This document shows, one piece after another, positions 1 to 8,515 of a DNA stretch of 64,000 nucleotides. A model generated the notes under the pieces. It made no database searches and was not told the origin of the DNA. It was given only the letters and a program-made list of their open reading frames with translations. Origin of the DNA: CAMCXT01 sp040403315 (GTDB taxonomy: Bacteria > Bacteroidota > Bacteroidia > M30B66); contig JBBAKX010000001.1 of assembly GCA_040403315.1 (NCBI GenBank), positions 744,001 through 808,000 on the forward strand, read 5' to 3'. Every line of letters starts with the position of its first letter. Within the stretch, counting starts at the first letter, position 1. A program made the position numbers and the translations under genes.

Positions 1-185
1 GCGAGGCAGCGCCTGCAACACCGCAGTTTGCTTGTCCAATTACTGGAGGAACTTTAGAAAAGTCGGGCGATTGTTATTATGCAGCCGAAAGTTTACTGGC
101 GTATCCAATTATTGGAGGAGTACCTTGCTTATTGGCAGAGAATGGTATTCTGGCATCAGGATTCAATAAACCGATCGAATTGTAA
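1..185 (+). CDS. C-terminal end of a Trm112-like domain protein (5' partial)
   Basis: This is an open frame entering from outside the window; the first complete codon is at base 3 and the stop is TAA at 183-185. The roughly 60 visible residues contain 'CPITGGTL', then 'AYPIIGGVPCLL', the pattern of a Trm112/UPF0434-type small zinc-ribbon-like domain (Cys-Pro, later 'YPI..G.P.LL'). Such domains occur as stand-alone proteins or as tails of SAM-dependent methyltransferases. Which applies cannot be told because the N-terminus lies outside. The stop is 2 nt before the next start, so it is probably cotranscribed with the PIG-L deacetylase and belongs to the glycan locus. Confidence 0.7.
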   Translation, partial: EAAPATPQFACPITGGTLEKSGDCYYAAESLLAYPIIGGVPCLLAENGILASGFNKPIEL

Positions 186-187
186 CC

Positions 188-901
188 ATGGTAGATTTCA
201 AAGGCAAACGAATTTTGTTGGTAGTTGCCCATCCCGACGACGAGCTCTTGGGTTGCGGAGGCACCATGAATCGCCTTATTCAAGAGTTTGATTGCTCCAT
301 TCGTGTAATTATTCTAGGCGAAGGAATTACCTCTCGTTCTGATGCTCGCGATCCAGAACAATGGAAACAAGAATTAGAAATTCACCGAGCAAACATTGAA
401 AATGCCCGCTTGGCGATCGGTTTTCATTCAACGGGAATCTACCAATTTGCCGATAATCGTTTTGATAGTGTCGACCTGTTAGACTTGGTTAAAGTCATCG
501 AAAAGGAAAAATCGGAGTTCAATCCGGATGTGATTTTTACACACCATGGAGGCGATACGAATATCGACCATCGCCGAACTTTTGAAGCTGTAGTTACAGC
601 GATCCGTCCGATGAGCCACGAAAATGTCCATACTTTAATTTGCTTCGAAACGCCTTCATCCACAGAATGGCAGGCATTTAATTACCCCAATCCATTCTTG
701 CCGAACCTCTATTTCTGTATTTCAGAAGAAAATCTGAATGCTAAAATCAAAGGTATGGAGTCGTACGAATTTGAGAAGCGCGCTTATCCGCACCCAAGGT
801 CTCCAGAAGCATTGAAAATTCAAGCGCAACGTTGGGGCGTGGCAACAGGAAACGACTTTGCAGAAGCCTTCATGGTGATTAGATCGATTGTAAAGAAATG
901 A
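188..901 (+). CDS. PIG-L (LmbE-like) family deacetylase
   Basis: 237 residues. The N-terminus carries the zinc-binding signature 'AHPDDELLGCGGT', and 'HHGGDTNIDHR' further on supplies the H..D.N.DH(R) signature of the LmbE/PIG-L fold. Family members hydrolyse N-acetyl groups from GlcNAc-like sugars on small molecules or lipid-linked glycans, using a metal-activated water. The substrate here is unknown. In this setting it may remove an acetyl group from a sugar used by the locus. It starts 2 nt after the upstream stop and overlaps the next gene by ATGA, so it sits inside an operon. The family call is firm; the substrate is inference. Confidence 0.9.
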   Translation: MVDFKGKRILLVVAHPDDELLGCGGTMNRLIQEFDCSIRVIILGEGITSRSDARDPEQWKQELEIHRANIENARLAIGFHSTGIYQFADNRFDSVDLLDLVKVIEKEKSEFNPDVIFTHHGGDTNIDHRRTFEAVVTAIRPMSHENVHTLICFETPSSTEWQAFNYPNPFLPNLYFCISEENLNAKIKGMESYEFEKRAYPHPRSPEALKIQAQRWGVATGNDFAEAFMVIRSIVKK

Positions 902-2376
902 ATGTTGCCATATTTACGTCTCATTTATTGTTGGCCTCTCATTATGAAACTGAGTTAGAGATCATTCTCGGGCATCAAAAAAAAGGAGATGTTGTAACTC
1001 AATTAATTTGCAACAAAGAATTACCCTCTTGCGATACCAATCCATTCCATTCCCAAGAGGCTTGTGAAAGATGTGTATCGAAGAGAATCAATGGTGCGAG
1101 TTTATTAGAACCAACATTAAAAGTTGAGTCGTTTTTTTTTCTTTCAAGTGAAGACAAAAGAAAAATAGCCGAACTCAGAACTCATTTCACATCAATTAAG
1201 GATTTGCAGTCGCTGTGGATCGATAACTACGATATTGGATACTCGATCGCATCTTCGATAATTTCTCTAAACCGAAATCCTGAACCTGAACTAGATCCAA
1301 GACTTATAGAAAGATATGTGATTTCTTGTGCGGGCGTGTATTTTAGCATGCTCAATTACTTGAAAACTCATCCTACTGATTTGGTTTACACATTTAATGG
1401 GCGATTTTCTCACACCAAAGCTGCACTTAAAGCTTGCAACAAAATGGGAGTTGTTTGCTATCTTCATGAAAGAGGCAACTCATTAAATTATTACTCGCTT
1501 TTTAAAGATGTTGGAATTCATGATTTGAAGAATACCCATCAATTGATAGAAGAAGCATGGAACAATGCCGATCCCAAGCTACGTGAACAAATAGCCACCG
1601 ATTGGTATACAACTAGGATTGGTGGAAAGATGCAAAATTGGTTTTCCTTTCTAGCAGATCAAGTGATCGAATTGCCTGATAATTGGGACAATTCAAAACA
1701 TAATATTGTGATTTGTAATTCGTCTGAAGATGAACTTGCATCTCTTGGAGATGATTGGAAAAACGTGCTTTACAAAAACCAGCTTGAAGGAATTACGCGA
1801 ATCGTAGAAGACAGCTCAAAGCTTGAAAATGTGCATGTTTACCTTAGGATTCATCCACATTTGGCAAAAGTGAAAAACGAGAATGCGCTCAAGTTATCAA
1901 ACCTAAAAGCTTCGAATTTAACAGTCATCCCAGCGACTTCAAATCTTAGTACTTATCATCTTGTAAAGATGGCTAGTGTTACTCTTACTTTTGGCTCTAC
2001 AATTGGAATGGAAGCCACATTCCTCAGGAAGCCGAGTGTTTGTGCAGGAAAATCATTCTATTTTTATCTAAACGGCACTTACACTCCAAACAGTCATGAA
2101 GAGGTAATGCAGTTATTAATAAAGGATATTGAACCAAAGCCATTAGAGGAAGCGCTTAAATTCTCCTATTACTTCGCCACTTTCGGGCTCCCTTTTCAGT
2201 TTTATAAACCTGAAGATTTCGACAAAGGAACTTTTCTCAATATCAAGGTCGAGCCTAATAATGGACTGAAATATAAGTTCATACGTTTATTGTATAACAA
2301 TAAGCGATTGCCGAATTTTAGTGAAAAATTGTCTTTAAGAAGCAGAGAAAAAATTGTTCAGCGTTATTTGCCATGA
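898..2376 (+). CDS. Capsule-synthesis (KpsS-like) family protein with N-terminal Cys cluster
   Basis: 492 residues. The C-terminal half resembles GT-B capsule-synthesis proteins of the KpsS/Kdo-transferase type: 'VYLRIHPHLAKV' followed by 'LTFGSTIGMEATFLRKPSV', the usual sugar-nucleotide-binding arrangement. The N-terminal part holds a four-cysteine cluster (C38, C45, C56, C59) that may bind a metal. It is likely a cytoplasmic glycosyltransferase or polysaccharide assembly factor; the exact activity is unknown. ATGA overlaps at both ends show tight coupling with the deacetylase before and the GT2 after. The family call rests on motif pattern only, so moderate confidence. Confidence 0.6.
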   Translation: MNVAIFTSHLLLASHYETELEIILGHQKKGDVVTQLICNKELPSCDTNPFHSQEACERCVSKRINGASLLEPTLKVESFFFLSSEDKRKIAELRTHFTSIKDLQSLWIDNYDIGYSIASSIISLNRNPEPELDPRLIERYVISCAGVYFSMLNYLKTHPTDLVYTFNGRFSHTKAALKACNKMGVVCYLHERGNSLNYYSLFKDVGIHDLKNTHQLIEEAWNNADPKLREQIATDWYTTRIGGKMQNWFSFLADQVIELPDNWDNSKHNIVICNSSEDELASLGDDWKNVLYKNQLEGITRIVEDSSKLENVHVYLRIHPHLAKVKNENALKLSNLKASNLTVIPATSNLSTYHLVKMASVTLTFGSTIGMEATFLRKPSVCAGKSFYFYLNGTYTPNSHEEVMQLLIKDIEPKPLEEALKFSYYFATFGLPFQFYKPEDFDKGTFLNIKVEPNNGLKYKFIRLLYNNKRLPNFSEKLSLRSREKIVQRYLP

Positions 2377-3305
2377 ACCATCAAATACCTTTAGTTTCGA
2401 TTGTTGTACCTGCTTACAACTGCGCCGACTACGTAGAAGAAACTTTCCGCTCTGTATTGGCCCAGGATTTCAGTTCATGGGAAATCATTTTTGTAAATGA
2501 TGGCTCAACAGACCAAACCGCTGAAGTGCTTGCACGATTGGAAGCTGCCGATTCGCGTGTTGTTGTGGCGCATCAAGCCAACGGGCGACAAGGGAAAGCA
2601 CGTAATCATGGCGTTTCGCTTGCAAAAGCAGATGTGATCGTTTTCTTAGACGCCGATGATCTTTGGCCTGCCAATAAATTGAGCGTCCAATATGCGGAAA
2701 TGCAAAAATCAGAAGTCGATCTAATTTTTACCGACGGCTTTATCTGTTTGAATAACCAGATGGATTTGCGCGATTTTCGTTTTGGAGTGGAGGATAAGTT
2801 TTTTAGAGGCGATCAGGGCGTTCAGCTATTTCATGCACAGAATAGAGTCCCGACTTCGTCTGTGATGGCAAAAAAGTCGGCTTTTCTAACTGTTGGAGGA
2901 TTTCCTGAAGCGCTTGAAGTGCAGAATTGTGAAGATTATCTTTTGTGGACGAATATGCTTACCCACGGATTTCAATTGCAAGGAATTTCAGAACCACTTC
3001 TATTCTACAGAGTTCACCCTGAATCATCTACTGGACAAGAGATAAATTTACTTTTCCCACTCGTTCGAGCCTTGATGGCTATTCCTGGAAATCACAGCGA
3101 GCCGCTGCTGCATCATTTAGAAAGAACTTTCATTCGCTTGATTTCGATGCTCAATGAAAGAGGCAGAATCAATGAACTTAATTCCTTAGCGGTTTCGGTT
3201 CCTCAGAAAATTTACCCGGGAGTTAGAGCGAAATTATTGAGCCTGTTTTGGGGCTTTTCGACCAAAATCTATTTGTCGTTGATTTGGAGAATGAAGCGGG
3301 TTTAA
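2373..3305 (+). CDS. GT2 family glycosyltransferase
   Basis: 310 residues with a GT-A fold: 'VSIVVPAYNCADYVEETF' at the start, nucleotide-binding 'FVNDGSTD', and the metal-binding DxD-type motif in 'FLDADDLW'. The acceptor region carries an ED pair in 'NCEDYLLW'. GT2 enzymes of this type transfer a sugar from a nucleotide sugar to a growing glycan at the cytoplasmic face. Donor and acceptor cannot be read from sequence. It begins by an ATGA overlap with the preceding gene and is the last gene before a 236-nt gap, so it probably ends the first transcription unit. Confidence 0.9.
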   Translation: MNHQIPLVSIVVPAYNCADYVEETFRSVLAQDFSSWEIIFVNDGSTDQTAEVLARLEAADSRVVVAHQANGRQGKARNHGVSLAKADVIVFLDADDLWPANKLSVQYAEMQKSEVDLIFTDGFICLNNQMDLRDFRFGVEDKFFRGDQGVQLFHAQNRVPTSSVMAKKSAFLTVGGFPEALEVQNCEDYLLWTNMLTHGFQLQGISEPLLFYRVHPESSTGQEINLLFPLVRALMAIPGNHSEPLLHHLERTFIRLISMLNERGRINELNSLAVSVPQKIYPGVRAKLLSLFWGFSTKIYLSLIWRMKRV

Positions 3306-3510
3306 AAAAGTAAGGAGGGCTCTCAAAGAAGTCCGCCTCATACCTAAATCAACTTAACGCTACGATTGAAAAATAGTGCACATTTTGATTTGTTTAGATA
3401 CCGGTGAGTTTTTTGCAGCGGAGCTTCAATTGTCTGTTAATCTGTAATTTAAAATTATCAATAATTAGGCATTTAACTTTATATTGGGTTTCATTCTATT
3501 TGGAAATGGT

Positions 3511-3518
3511 TATTTTTG
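3511..3518 (+). promoter_or_regulatory. Bacteroidota -7 element (TAttTTTG)
   Basis: An exact TAnnTTTG match lies 23 nt before the ATG chosen for the FkbM-type gene. A TTG at 3484-3486 is 24 nt upstream, slightly longer than the usual -33/-7 spacing. The element lies downstream of the farther in-frame ATG codons at 3404 and 3506, which argues for the start at 3542. Confidence 0.5.
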
Positions 3519-3541
3519 AACCGACTAGAAGTACGCAAAAC

Positions 3542-4462
3542 ATGGGACAAGACGGAATCAAAGGAATGGTCAGAAATCTGCTAGAATCCAATATAATCAC
3601 TAGAGAGCTGATTCTGAATCCAATCCGAAATAAAGGCTTGCATCGTTATTACATGAGTCAATTGCCTTTATCAGATCTTGATTCCGAAACAAAAGCACTT
3701 TGGATGGAGCGAATTCGCAAAGTGAAGTTGAGTAGCGATAATGTAAAAATTTCATCAATACCCAATGCTGGCAAGTTAAAGGATGGCAAATTATTGATGC
3801 ACAATGGCTTGATCATCGACCCACTTAGTTATTACGGTGCTCCAGTTATGCGTATGCTCATGGAAAATCGTTCGATACATGAGCCGCAAGAAGAGTATGT
3901 ATTTCAAGAAGTGCTCAAACAAATGCCCGAAGGTGCTACTATGTTGGAATTAGGCTGCTATTGGGCATTCTATTCAATGTGGTTTGGATCTAAAATTAAA
4001 GGAGCGAAAAATTTCTTAATCGATAACCATGATGGAATTTCTCGAGCAAAAGCAAACTTCGCCATGAATAAACTATCGGGTAACTTCATGACTGGTTACA
4101 TCGGGAAAGACAATCCTACATCGCCAATTCCAGTTACAAATGTTGACAGAATCTGTGAAGAACAAGGAATTAAATTTCTTGATATGCTTCATTCCGACAT
4201 CCAAGGTTTTGAGTTAGAAATGCTAGAAACAGCTTCAGAAATGATTCGTAAACGCGCCATTGGTTACATTTTCATTTCAACCCATTCACAAGAATTGCAT
4301 TATGGTTGTATTGATTTCTTGAAGGGTAATGGTTACCAGATTTTATGTCACGCCGATATTGAAGATTCTTTTTCAGAAGACGGACTTATTGTAGCGAAGG
4401 ATCCAACCTATCAAGGACCTGAAGTATTCAATATCTCTTCAAGGAAATTGGAAGATTGCTAG
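3542..4462 (+). CDS. FkbM-type SAM-dependent methyltransferase
   Basis: 306 residues from the preferred ATG. The frame is open further upstream (ATGs at 3404 and 3506), but those residues are not family-like and precede the -7 element at 3511. The SAM-binding motif I region reads 'MLELGCYWAFYSMWF', and 'DMLHSDIQGFE' fits the FkbM family acidic motif. 'GYIFISTHS' is a typical late beta-strand. FkbM enzymes O-methylate sugars or small hydroxylated compounds; here the target is probably a glycan residue. The gene stands in its own unit with the following GT2 (6 nt gap). Substrate unknown. Confidence 0.75.
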   Translation: MGQDGIKGMVRNLLESNIITRELILNPIRNKGLHRYYMSQLPLSDLDSETKALWMERIRKVKLSSDNVKISSIPNAGKLKDGKLLMHNGLIIDPLSYYGAPVMRMLMENRSIHEPQEEYVFQEVLKQMPEGATMLELGCYWAFYSMWFGSKIKGAKNFLIDNHDGISRAKANFAMNKLSGNFMTGYIGKDNPTSPIPVTNVDRICEEQGIKFLDMLHSDIQGFELEMLETASEMIRKRAIGYIFISTHSQELHYGCIDFLKGNGYQILCHADIEDSFSEDGLIVAKDPTYQGPEVFNISSRKLEDC

Positions 4463-4468
4463 AATTGA

Positions 4469-5383
4469 ATGAATCCCAAAATTTCTATTTGCATTCCTGC
4501 ATACAAGCAAGCAGACAAACTTCAGGTGTTGTTTCATTCGATCCAACAACAAACTTTTCGTGATTTTGAGGTAATAGTTACCGATGATAGTCCAAGCGAT
4601 GAAGTCGAAAGACTCTGTCATCAACAAAATGCATTCGACCTCAAATACTACAGAAATTCGGTAGTCAAAGGTTCGCCCGACAATTGGAATGCTGCCATTT
4701 CATTTGCTCAAGGTGATTGGATAAAATTAATCCACCACGATGATTATTTCAATTCGCCTGATGCGCTGCAGTGCTTTATTGATGAAGCAGAAAAATCGCC
4801 TCAAATCGATTATTTTTATTGTTGTACAAATATCTTGGACTCCAACAATGGCGGGCAGTTTCCTTATGTTGTAAATCCGGATCATTTGGATAAAATTTCG
4901 GCCTATCCAGCTTATTTGTTTCATAAAAACCTCATTGGAGCGCCAAGTACAGGGTTTTTCAAACGCTCGATTTCATTGAACTATGATAAAGCACTGATTT
5001 GGCTTGTAGATATCGAATATTACAACAGAATTATAGAGGCGTATCAAATTAAAAACATCGAACACCGATTGGTAACTACTGTTATTTCTCAGGAACAGCT
5101 AACCACCGGTTTGAAAAATAACCGCGATGTGGAGATTCGAGAATTTCTTTATTGTTATCAAAAGCACATTGGGAAATTCAATGCAATCAACCGTAAAATC
5201 ATGCGGCATCGTTTATTAGATTTATTCAAAACATTTCAAGTTGATGATTTAAAGGATCTGAAATCGATACAGATAAATGCCCAAATTCCTGCCTTTGCAA
5301 AACTGCTGTTGCTTGGTTGCAGCATAAACAAACCTCTAACTTATCGCATTTTCTATAAGCTCAATCATTTCAATATTTTCTAA
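4469..5383 (+). CDS. GT2 family glycosyltransferase
   Basis: 304 residues. The GT-A core is visible: 'ISICIPAYKQADKLQVLF', 'EVIVTDDSPSDEVE' and 'IKLIHHDDYF', the last supplying the metal-binding aspartates (HDD rather than DxD). It is shorter than processive synthases and has no membrane segment, so it is a soluble single-sugar transferase. The stop is one base before the start of the GT11 gene, so the two are translated from one mRNA. Donor and acceptor are unknown. Confidence 0.88.
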   Translation: MNPKISICIPAYKQADKLQVLFHSIQQQTFRDFEVIVTDDSPSDEVERLCHQQNAFDLKYYRNSVVKGSPDNWNAAISFAQGDWIKLIHHDDYFNSPDALQCFIDEAEKSPQIDYFYCCTNILDSNNGGQFPYVVNPDHLDKISAYPAYLFHKNLIGAPSTGFFKRSISLNYDKALIWLVDIEYYNRIIEAYQIKNIEHRLVTTVISQEQLTTGLKNNRDVEIREFLYCYQKHIGKFNAINRKIMRHRLLDLFKTFQVDDLKDLKSIQINAQIPAFAKLLLLGCSINKPLTYRIFYKLNHFNIF

Positions 5384-5384
5384 T

Positions 5385-6278
5385 ATGGTAATTGTTGAAA
5401 TCAATAGTGGCTTAGGAAATCAAATGTTCCAGTATGCGGCAGGTAAAGCGCTTGCAGCAAAGTTGAATACCGAATTGTTGCTCGATGTTTCATGGTATAA
5501 ACAATCCGACAAAGCCCAAACCCCGAGAAACTTCGAATTAACGGTTTATCCAATCACAGAAAAGTATGCCGATGAACAGGCGGTTAATCAGCTCACTCGT
5601 CCGTCTTCTGTTGGAGTTTTTAATCGATTAAAGCATCGACTCAATCGATCAAAGCAAATTCACAAACAATGGGCTTTTGTTGAGCCTCATTTCCATTTTT
5701 ATCCTCAGTTTTTTGAGGCAAGAAATCCGGTGTACATTTCTGGCTATTGGCAATCGGAGCAGTACTTTCTTCCAATCGCGACAGAAATTCGAGAAATCTT
5801 TTCCATCGATATTTCGAAAGAAGAGCCTGCATTTGAAATGCTTCAAAAAATAACCGCTTCAAATTGCCCTGTTTCCATGCATGTTCGTCGAGGTGATATG
5901 GTGAAGAATCCCGAAGTAGCTCAAGTTCACGGCTCTTGCAACATCGATTATTACAAACGTTGCATGCTTCAAATTGAGCAGCGAGTAGGTCAACCTGAAT
6001 ACTTCGTTTTTTCCGACGACCCTGAGTGGTGCAAAGAAAACCTGAAGTCAAATTTCCCGATCCACTTTGTTACAGGAAACGATGGTTCCAAAGCGTTTCT
6101 AGACATTCAACTGATGCGTCATTGCCATCACCATATCATTGCCAACAGCAGTTTTAGTTGGTGGGGCGCTTGGCTCAATCCGAATCCAGCAAAAATTGTT
6201 TTAGCTCCAATCAAGTGGTTTAATGCGGGAGAGCACGACACCCGCGATTTGACTCCTCCAACTTGGGAGCGAATTTGA
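5385..6278 (+). CDS. GT11 family alpha-1,2-fucosyltransferase-like glycosyltransferase
   Basis: 297 residues. It opens with 'INSGLGNQMFQYAAGKAL', the N-terminal signature of GT11. It contains the 'HVRRGD' donor-binding motif near residue 165 and 'IANSSFSWWGAWL' near residue 250. These three blocks define bacterial alpha-1,2-fucosyltransferases that use GDP-L-fucose, although some GT11 members use other donors. No GDP-fucose synthesis gene (gmd/fcl) is in the window. The family call is strong; fucose specificity is an inference from the family. Confidence 0.88.
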   Translation: MVIVEINSGLGNQMFQYAAGKALAAKLNTELLLDVSWYKQSDKAQTPRNFELTVYPITEKYADEQAVNQLTRPSSVGVFNRLKHRLNRSKQIHKQWAFVEPHFHFYPQFFEARNPVYISGYWQSEQYFLPIATEIREIFSIDISKEEPAFEMLQKITASNCPVSMHVRRGDMVKNPEVAQVHGSCNIDYYKRCMLQIEQRVGQPEYFVFSDDPEWCKENLKSNFPIHFVTGNDGSKAFLDIQLMRHCHHHIIANSSFSWWGAWLNPNPAKIVLAPIKWFNAGEHDTRDLTPPTWERI

Positions 6279-6306
6279 GATCATTTTAAGGAAAAAACTA
6301 CCTTCG
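6274..6306 (+). promoter_or_regulatory. -33/-7 promoter (TTTG, 21 nt, TAccTTCG)
   Basis: TTTG at 6274-6277 and TACCTTCG at 6299-6306 are separated by 21 nt, matching Bacteroidota spacing. The -7 element differs from TAnnTTTG at one base. The ATG at 6313 follows after only 6 nt, so transcription would start at or next to the start codon. Confidence 0.55.
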
Positions 6307-6312
6307 CGCATT

Positions 6313-7257
6313 ATGGTCAGATTGCTAATTTTAGGTGGAAGTGGATTTATCGGAAGCAACCTGATAGAAACCCTCCTTCATGCCGGTTATACGATCACAA
6401 ATTTCGATCGTCCAGGTACATCACCACCACATTTTAACAGTCATCCTGCCTACCGTTTTATTCCTGGATATCTTTCCGACAATAGCCATTTACGCAATGT
6501 TTTCAACCAAGAGCCTTACGATTGTGTAGTGCATTTGGTGTCATCTCTGATTCCTTCTTCAGGGTATGATGAGTTTTTTAACGACCGAGAAGTCAACATC
6601 ACTGCGGGCTATGAAATCGTAAAAAATATGATGAGCAATGGCTGCCGAAGAATCATATATTTTTCGAGTGGTGGTACCATTTATGGCAAAAATGGGAAGG
6701 ATGTTAATTCAGAAAACGATCAACTTTGTCCACTTACGTATTACGGATACAGCAAATTGGCCATGGAGGAATTTCTGAAGTTTTCTTCTAGAATTCACCC
6801 AATCAATCACCTCATTGTTCGGCCATCAAACCCTTATGGATCTGGTCAAAATCTTTTCGGGAAACAAGGTTTAATCACTGTAGCTCTAGGTAAAATACTA
6901 CAAAATCAACCGATCGAAATTTGGGGAGATGGGCAAGTTGTTCGGGATTACTTGCACATTCGCGACCTTTCGAATGCCATTCATGCCTTGGTTGCAAAAG
7001 GTGCTGATAATGAAGTGTATAATATCGGCTCAGGTAAAGGTCATTCAGTAAAGGAAATAGTGGAAATCATTCACAAAGTAACTGAACGTAATACAGGTGT
7101 AGAGTACAAACCAGCTCGACCTGTCGACATTCCTGTGAATATTTTATCCATCGATAAAATCACAAACCATACAGGGTGGAAACCAGAAGTAAATCTGGAG
7201 GAGGGAATTGCAATGCTTTGGAATGCAATGCAGCTAAATTCGCAGCGAATCAATTGA
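6313..7257 (+). CDS. NAD-dependent epimerase/dehydratase (extended SDR)
   Basis: 314 residues. The Rossmann glycine motif 'GGSGFIGSNL' is at residues 8-17 and the catalytic 'YGYSK' (YxxxK) near residue 145, preceded by 'FSSGGTIYG'. 'RPSNPYGSGQ' and 'GDGQVVRDYLHIRDL' are typical of UDP-glucose 4-epimerase-like enzymes acting on nucleotide sugars. It probably makes a nucleotide-sugar donor (epimer or dehydrated form) for the neighbouring transferases; the exact substrate is not predictable. It has its own promoter 6 nt upstream. A 247-nt gap follows. Confidence 0.85.
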   Translation: MVRLLILGGSGFIGSNLIETLLHAGYTITNFDRPGTSPPHFNSHPAYRFIPGYLSDNSHLRNVFNQEPYDCVVHLVSSLIPSSGYDEFFNDREVNITAGYEIVKNMMSNGCRRIIYFSSGGTIYGKNGKDVNSENDQLCPLTYYGYSKLAMEEFLKFSSRIHPINHLIVRPSNPYGSGQNLFGKQGLITVALGKILQNQPIEIWGDGQVVRDYLHIRDLSNAIHALVAKGADNEVYNIGSGKGHSVKEIVEIIHKVTERNTGVEYKPARPVDIPVNILSIDKITNHTGWKPEVNLEEGIAMLWNAMQLNSQRIN

Positions 7258-7483
7258 AAATTAATGTAAATGCCTGTCTTATTCAATCATGTTGCTTTAA
7301 CTTGATCATTGAGCAGTTAAATTTTCCTATAATAGAAAATTTCCTAATTTAATTGATAGGGAATCTACCGAAATGATTCAATAGATGGTTTCATAAGAAT
7401 CCAATTAAATCCAACAATTATTTCATTGAATTCTTCGAAATTTCAGCATCTTGCGCCTGCCGAATTTTAGAATAAAATGCTTG

Positions 7484-7491
7484 TATATTTG
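7484..7491 (+). promoter_or_regulatory. -7 element (TAtaTTTG) upstream of GT2
   Basis: An exact TAnnTTTG match lies 13 nt before the ATG at 7505. No convincing -33 TTG is seen at the usual distance. The rest of the 247-nt gap (7258-7504) shows no gene or strong hairpin. Confidence 0.5.
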
Positions 7492-7504
7492 TTAATTGAA
7501 CACC

Positions 7505-8515
7505 ATGGATGCTCCTCGCGTATCTGTATTTATGCCCGTTTACAATGCTGGACAAGATCTAGTTGAGGCAATGAAAAGCATCCTGAATCAAACGTTCAGT
7601 GATTTTGAATTTTTGATTGTGAATGATGGCTCGAAAGACAATAGCTTAGAGATCGTTCAATCGTTTGACGACAAGCGAATTGTTCTCATAAACAATGAAG
7701 TGAATCGAGGGCTAATAGCCTCTTTGAATATAGGATTAGAAAAATGCAGGGGCGAATTTATAGTTCGCATGGATCAAGACGATATAAGCCTTCCAACACG
7801 TATCGAAAAGCAAGTTAAATTTATGGATGAACATCCTGAATTTGGCTTAATCGGGTCTTGGTTTGAGGATTTTGGTGAAAATATCGAATCGAAATTGGTA
7901 AAGTATAGCTCCGACGATACACAAATACGCATTCGCCATCTATACCAAACCCACATTTCGCATCCAACTGCAGTTATTCGAACCGCAGTTGTTCGAAAAC
8001 ACCAACTCCGTTTCGATCCAGAATTTGTGCATGGCGAAGACTATGAATTTTGGGTGAAAACAAGTGCATTTTGTAAGCTTTCTAATGTTCCAGAATTACT
8101 CGTTTTAAAACGCGATCATCCAAAGAACATCACCAACCAATTTTCAAGTACCATGCAGGCCACTTGCGCCAAGGTGAAACAAAAGCAATTTCATCAAATG
8201 GGCTTGGATTTAAACACCGATGAGGTAAATCTGTATACCCGTTTTGCCGACAGCGAATGGAACTTCGACAGCGATGAAATGAAAACGCTTACCCATCTTT
8301 TGGAGAGAATTCAATCTGCGAATGAAAAATCTTCGTTCATCCCCAAGGATGCCTACAGTCAATATTTGTCGTCTAAATTTTTTCATCTCTGCTACAACAA
8401 CAAGTCAATTGGTAAGCAAGGTTGGGAGATGTTTTTTGTTTCTTCCTTGAGTAAGAATTACAAGATCAGTCTTTCGGAAAAAGCCAAATTCCGAGTAAAA
8501 TCAATTCTTGCTTGA
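7505..8515 (+). CDS. GT2 family glycosyltransferase
   Basis: 336 residues from ATG 7505; an in-frame TTG at 7496 could add three residues but ATG is preferred. GT-A motifs: 'VSVFMPVYNAG', 'FLIVNDGSKDNSLEIV', and 'VRMDQDDIS', in which DQDD supplies the metal ligand. 'HGEDYEFWVK' gives the acidic catalytic region. It is a soluble cytoplasmic transferase for an unknown sugar. It heads a three-transferase run (7505-10615) with overlaps or gaps of one base. Confidence 0.9.
   Translation: MDAPRVSVFMPVYNAGQDLVEAMKSILNQTFSDFEFLIVNDGSKDNSLEIVQSFDDKRIVLINNEVNRGLIASLNIGLEKCRGEFIVRMDQDDISLPTRIEKQVKFMDEHPEFGLIGSWFEDFGENIESKLVKYSSDDTQIRIRHLYQTHISHPTAVIRTAVVRKHQLRFDPEFVHGEDYEFWVKTSAFCKLSNVPELLVLKRDHPKNITNQFSSTMQATCAKVKQKQFHQMGLDLNTDEVNLYTRFADSEWNFDSDEMKTLTHLLERIQSANEKSSFIPKDAYSQYLSSKFFHLCYNNKSIGKQGWEMFFVSSLSKNYKISLSEKAKFRVKSILA

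Noticed and set aside
5641..6051. 136-codon minus-strand frame inside the GT11 gene
   Set aside because: It is antisense to a gene with clear GT11 motifs and shows low-complexity, cysteine-rich shadow sequence.
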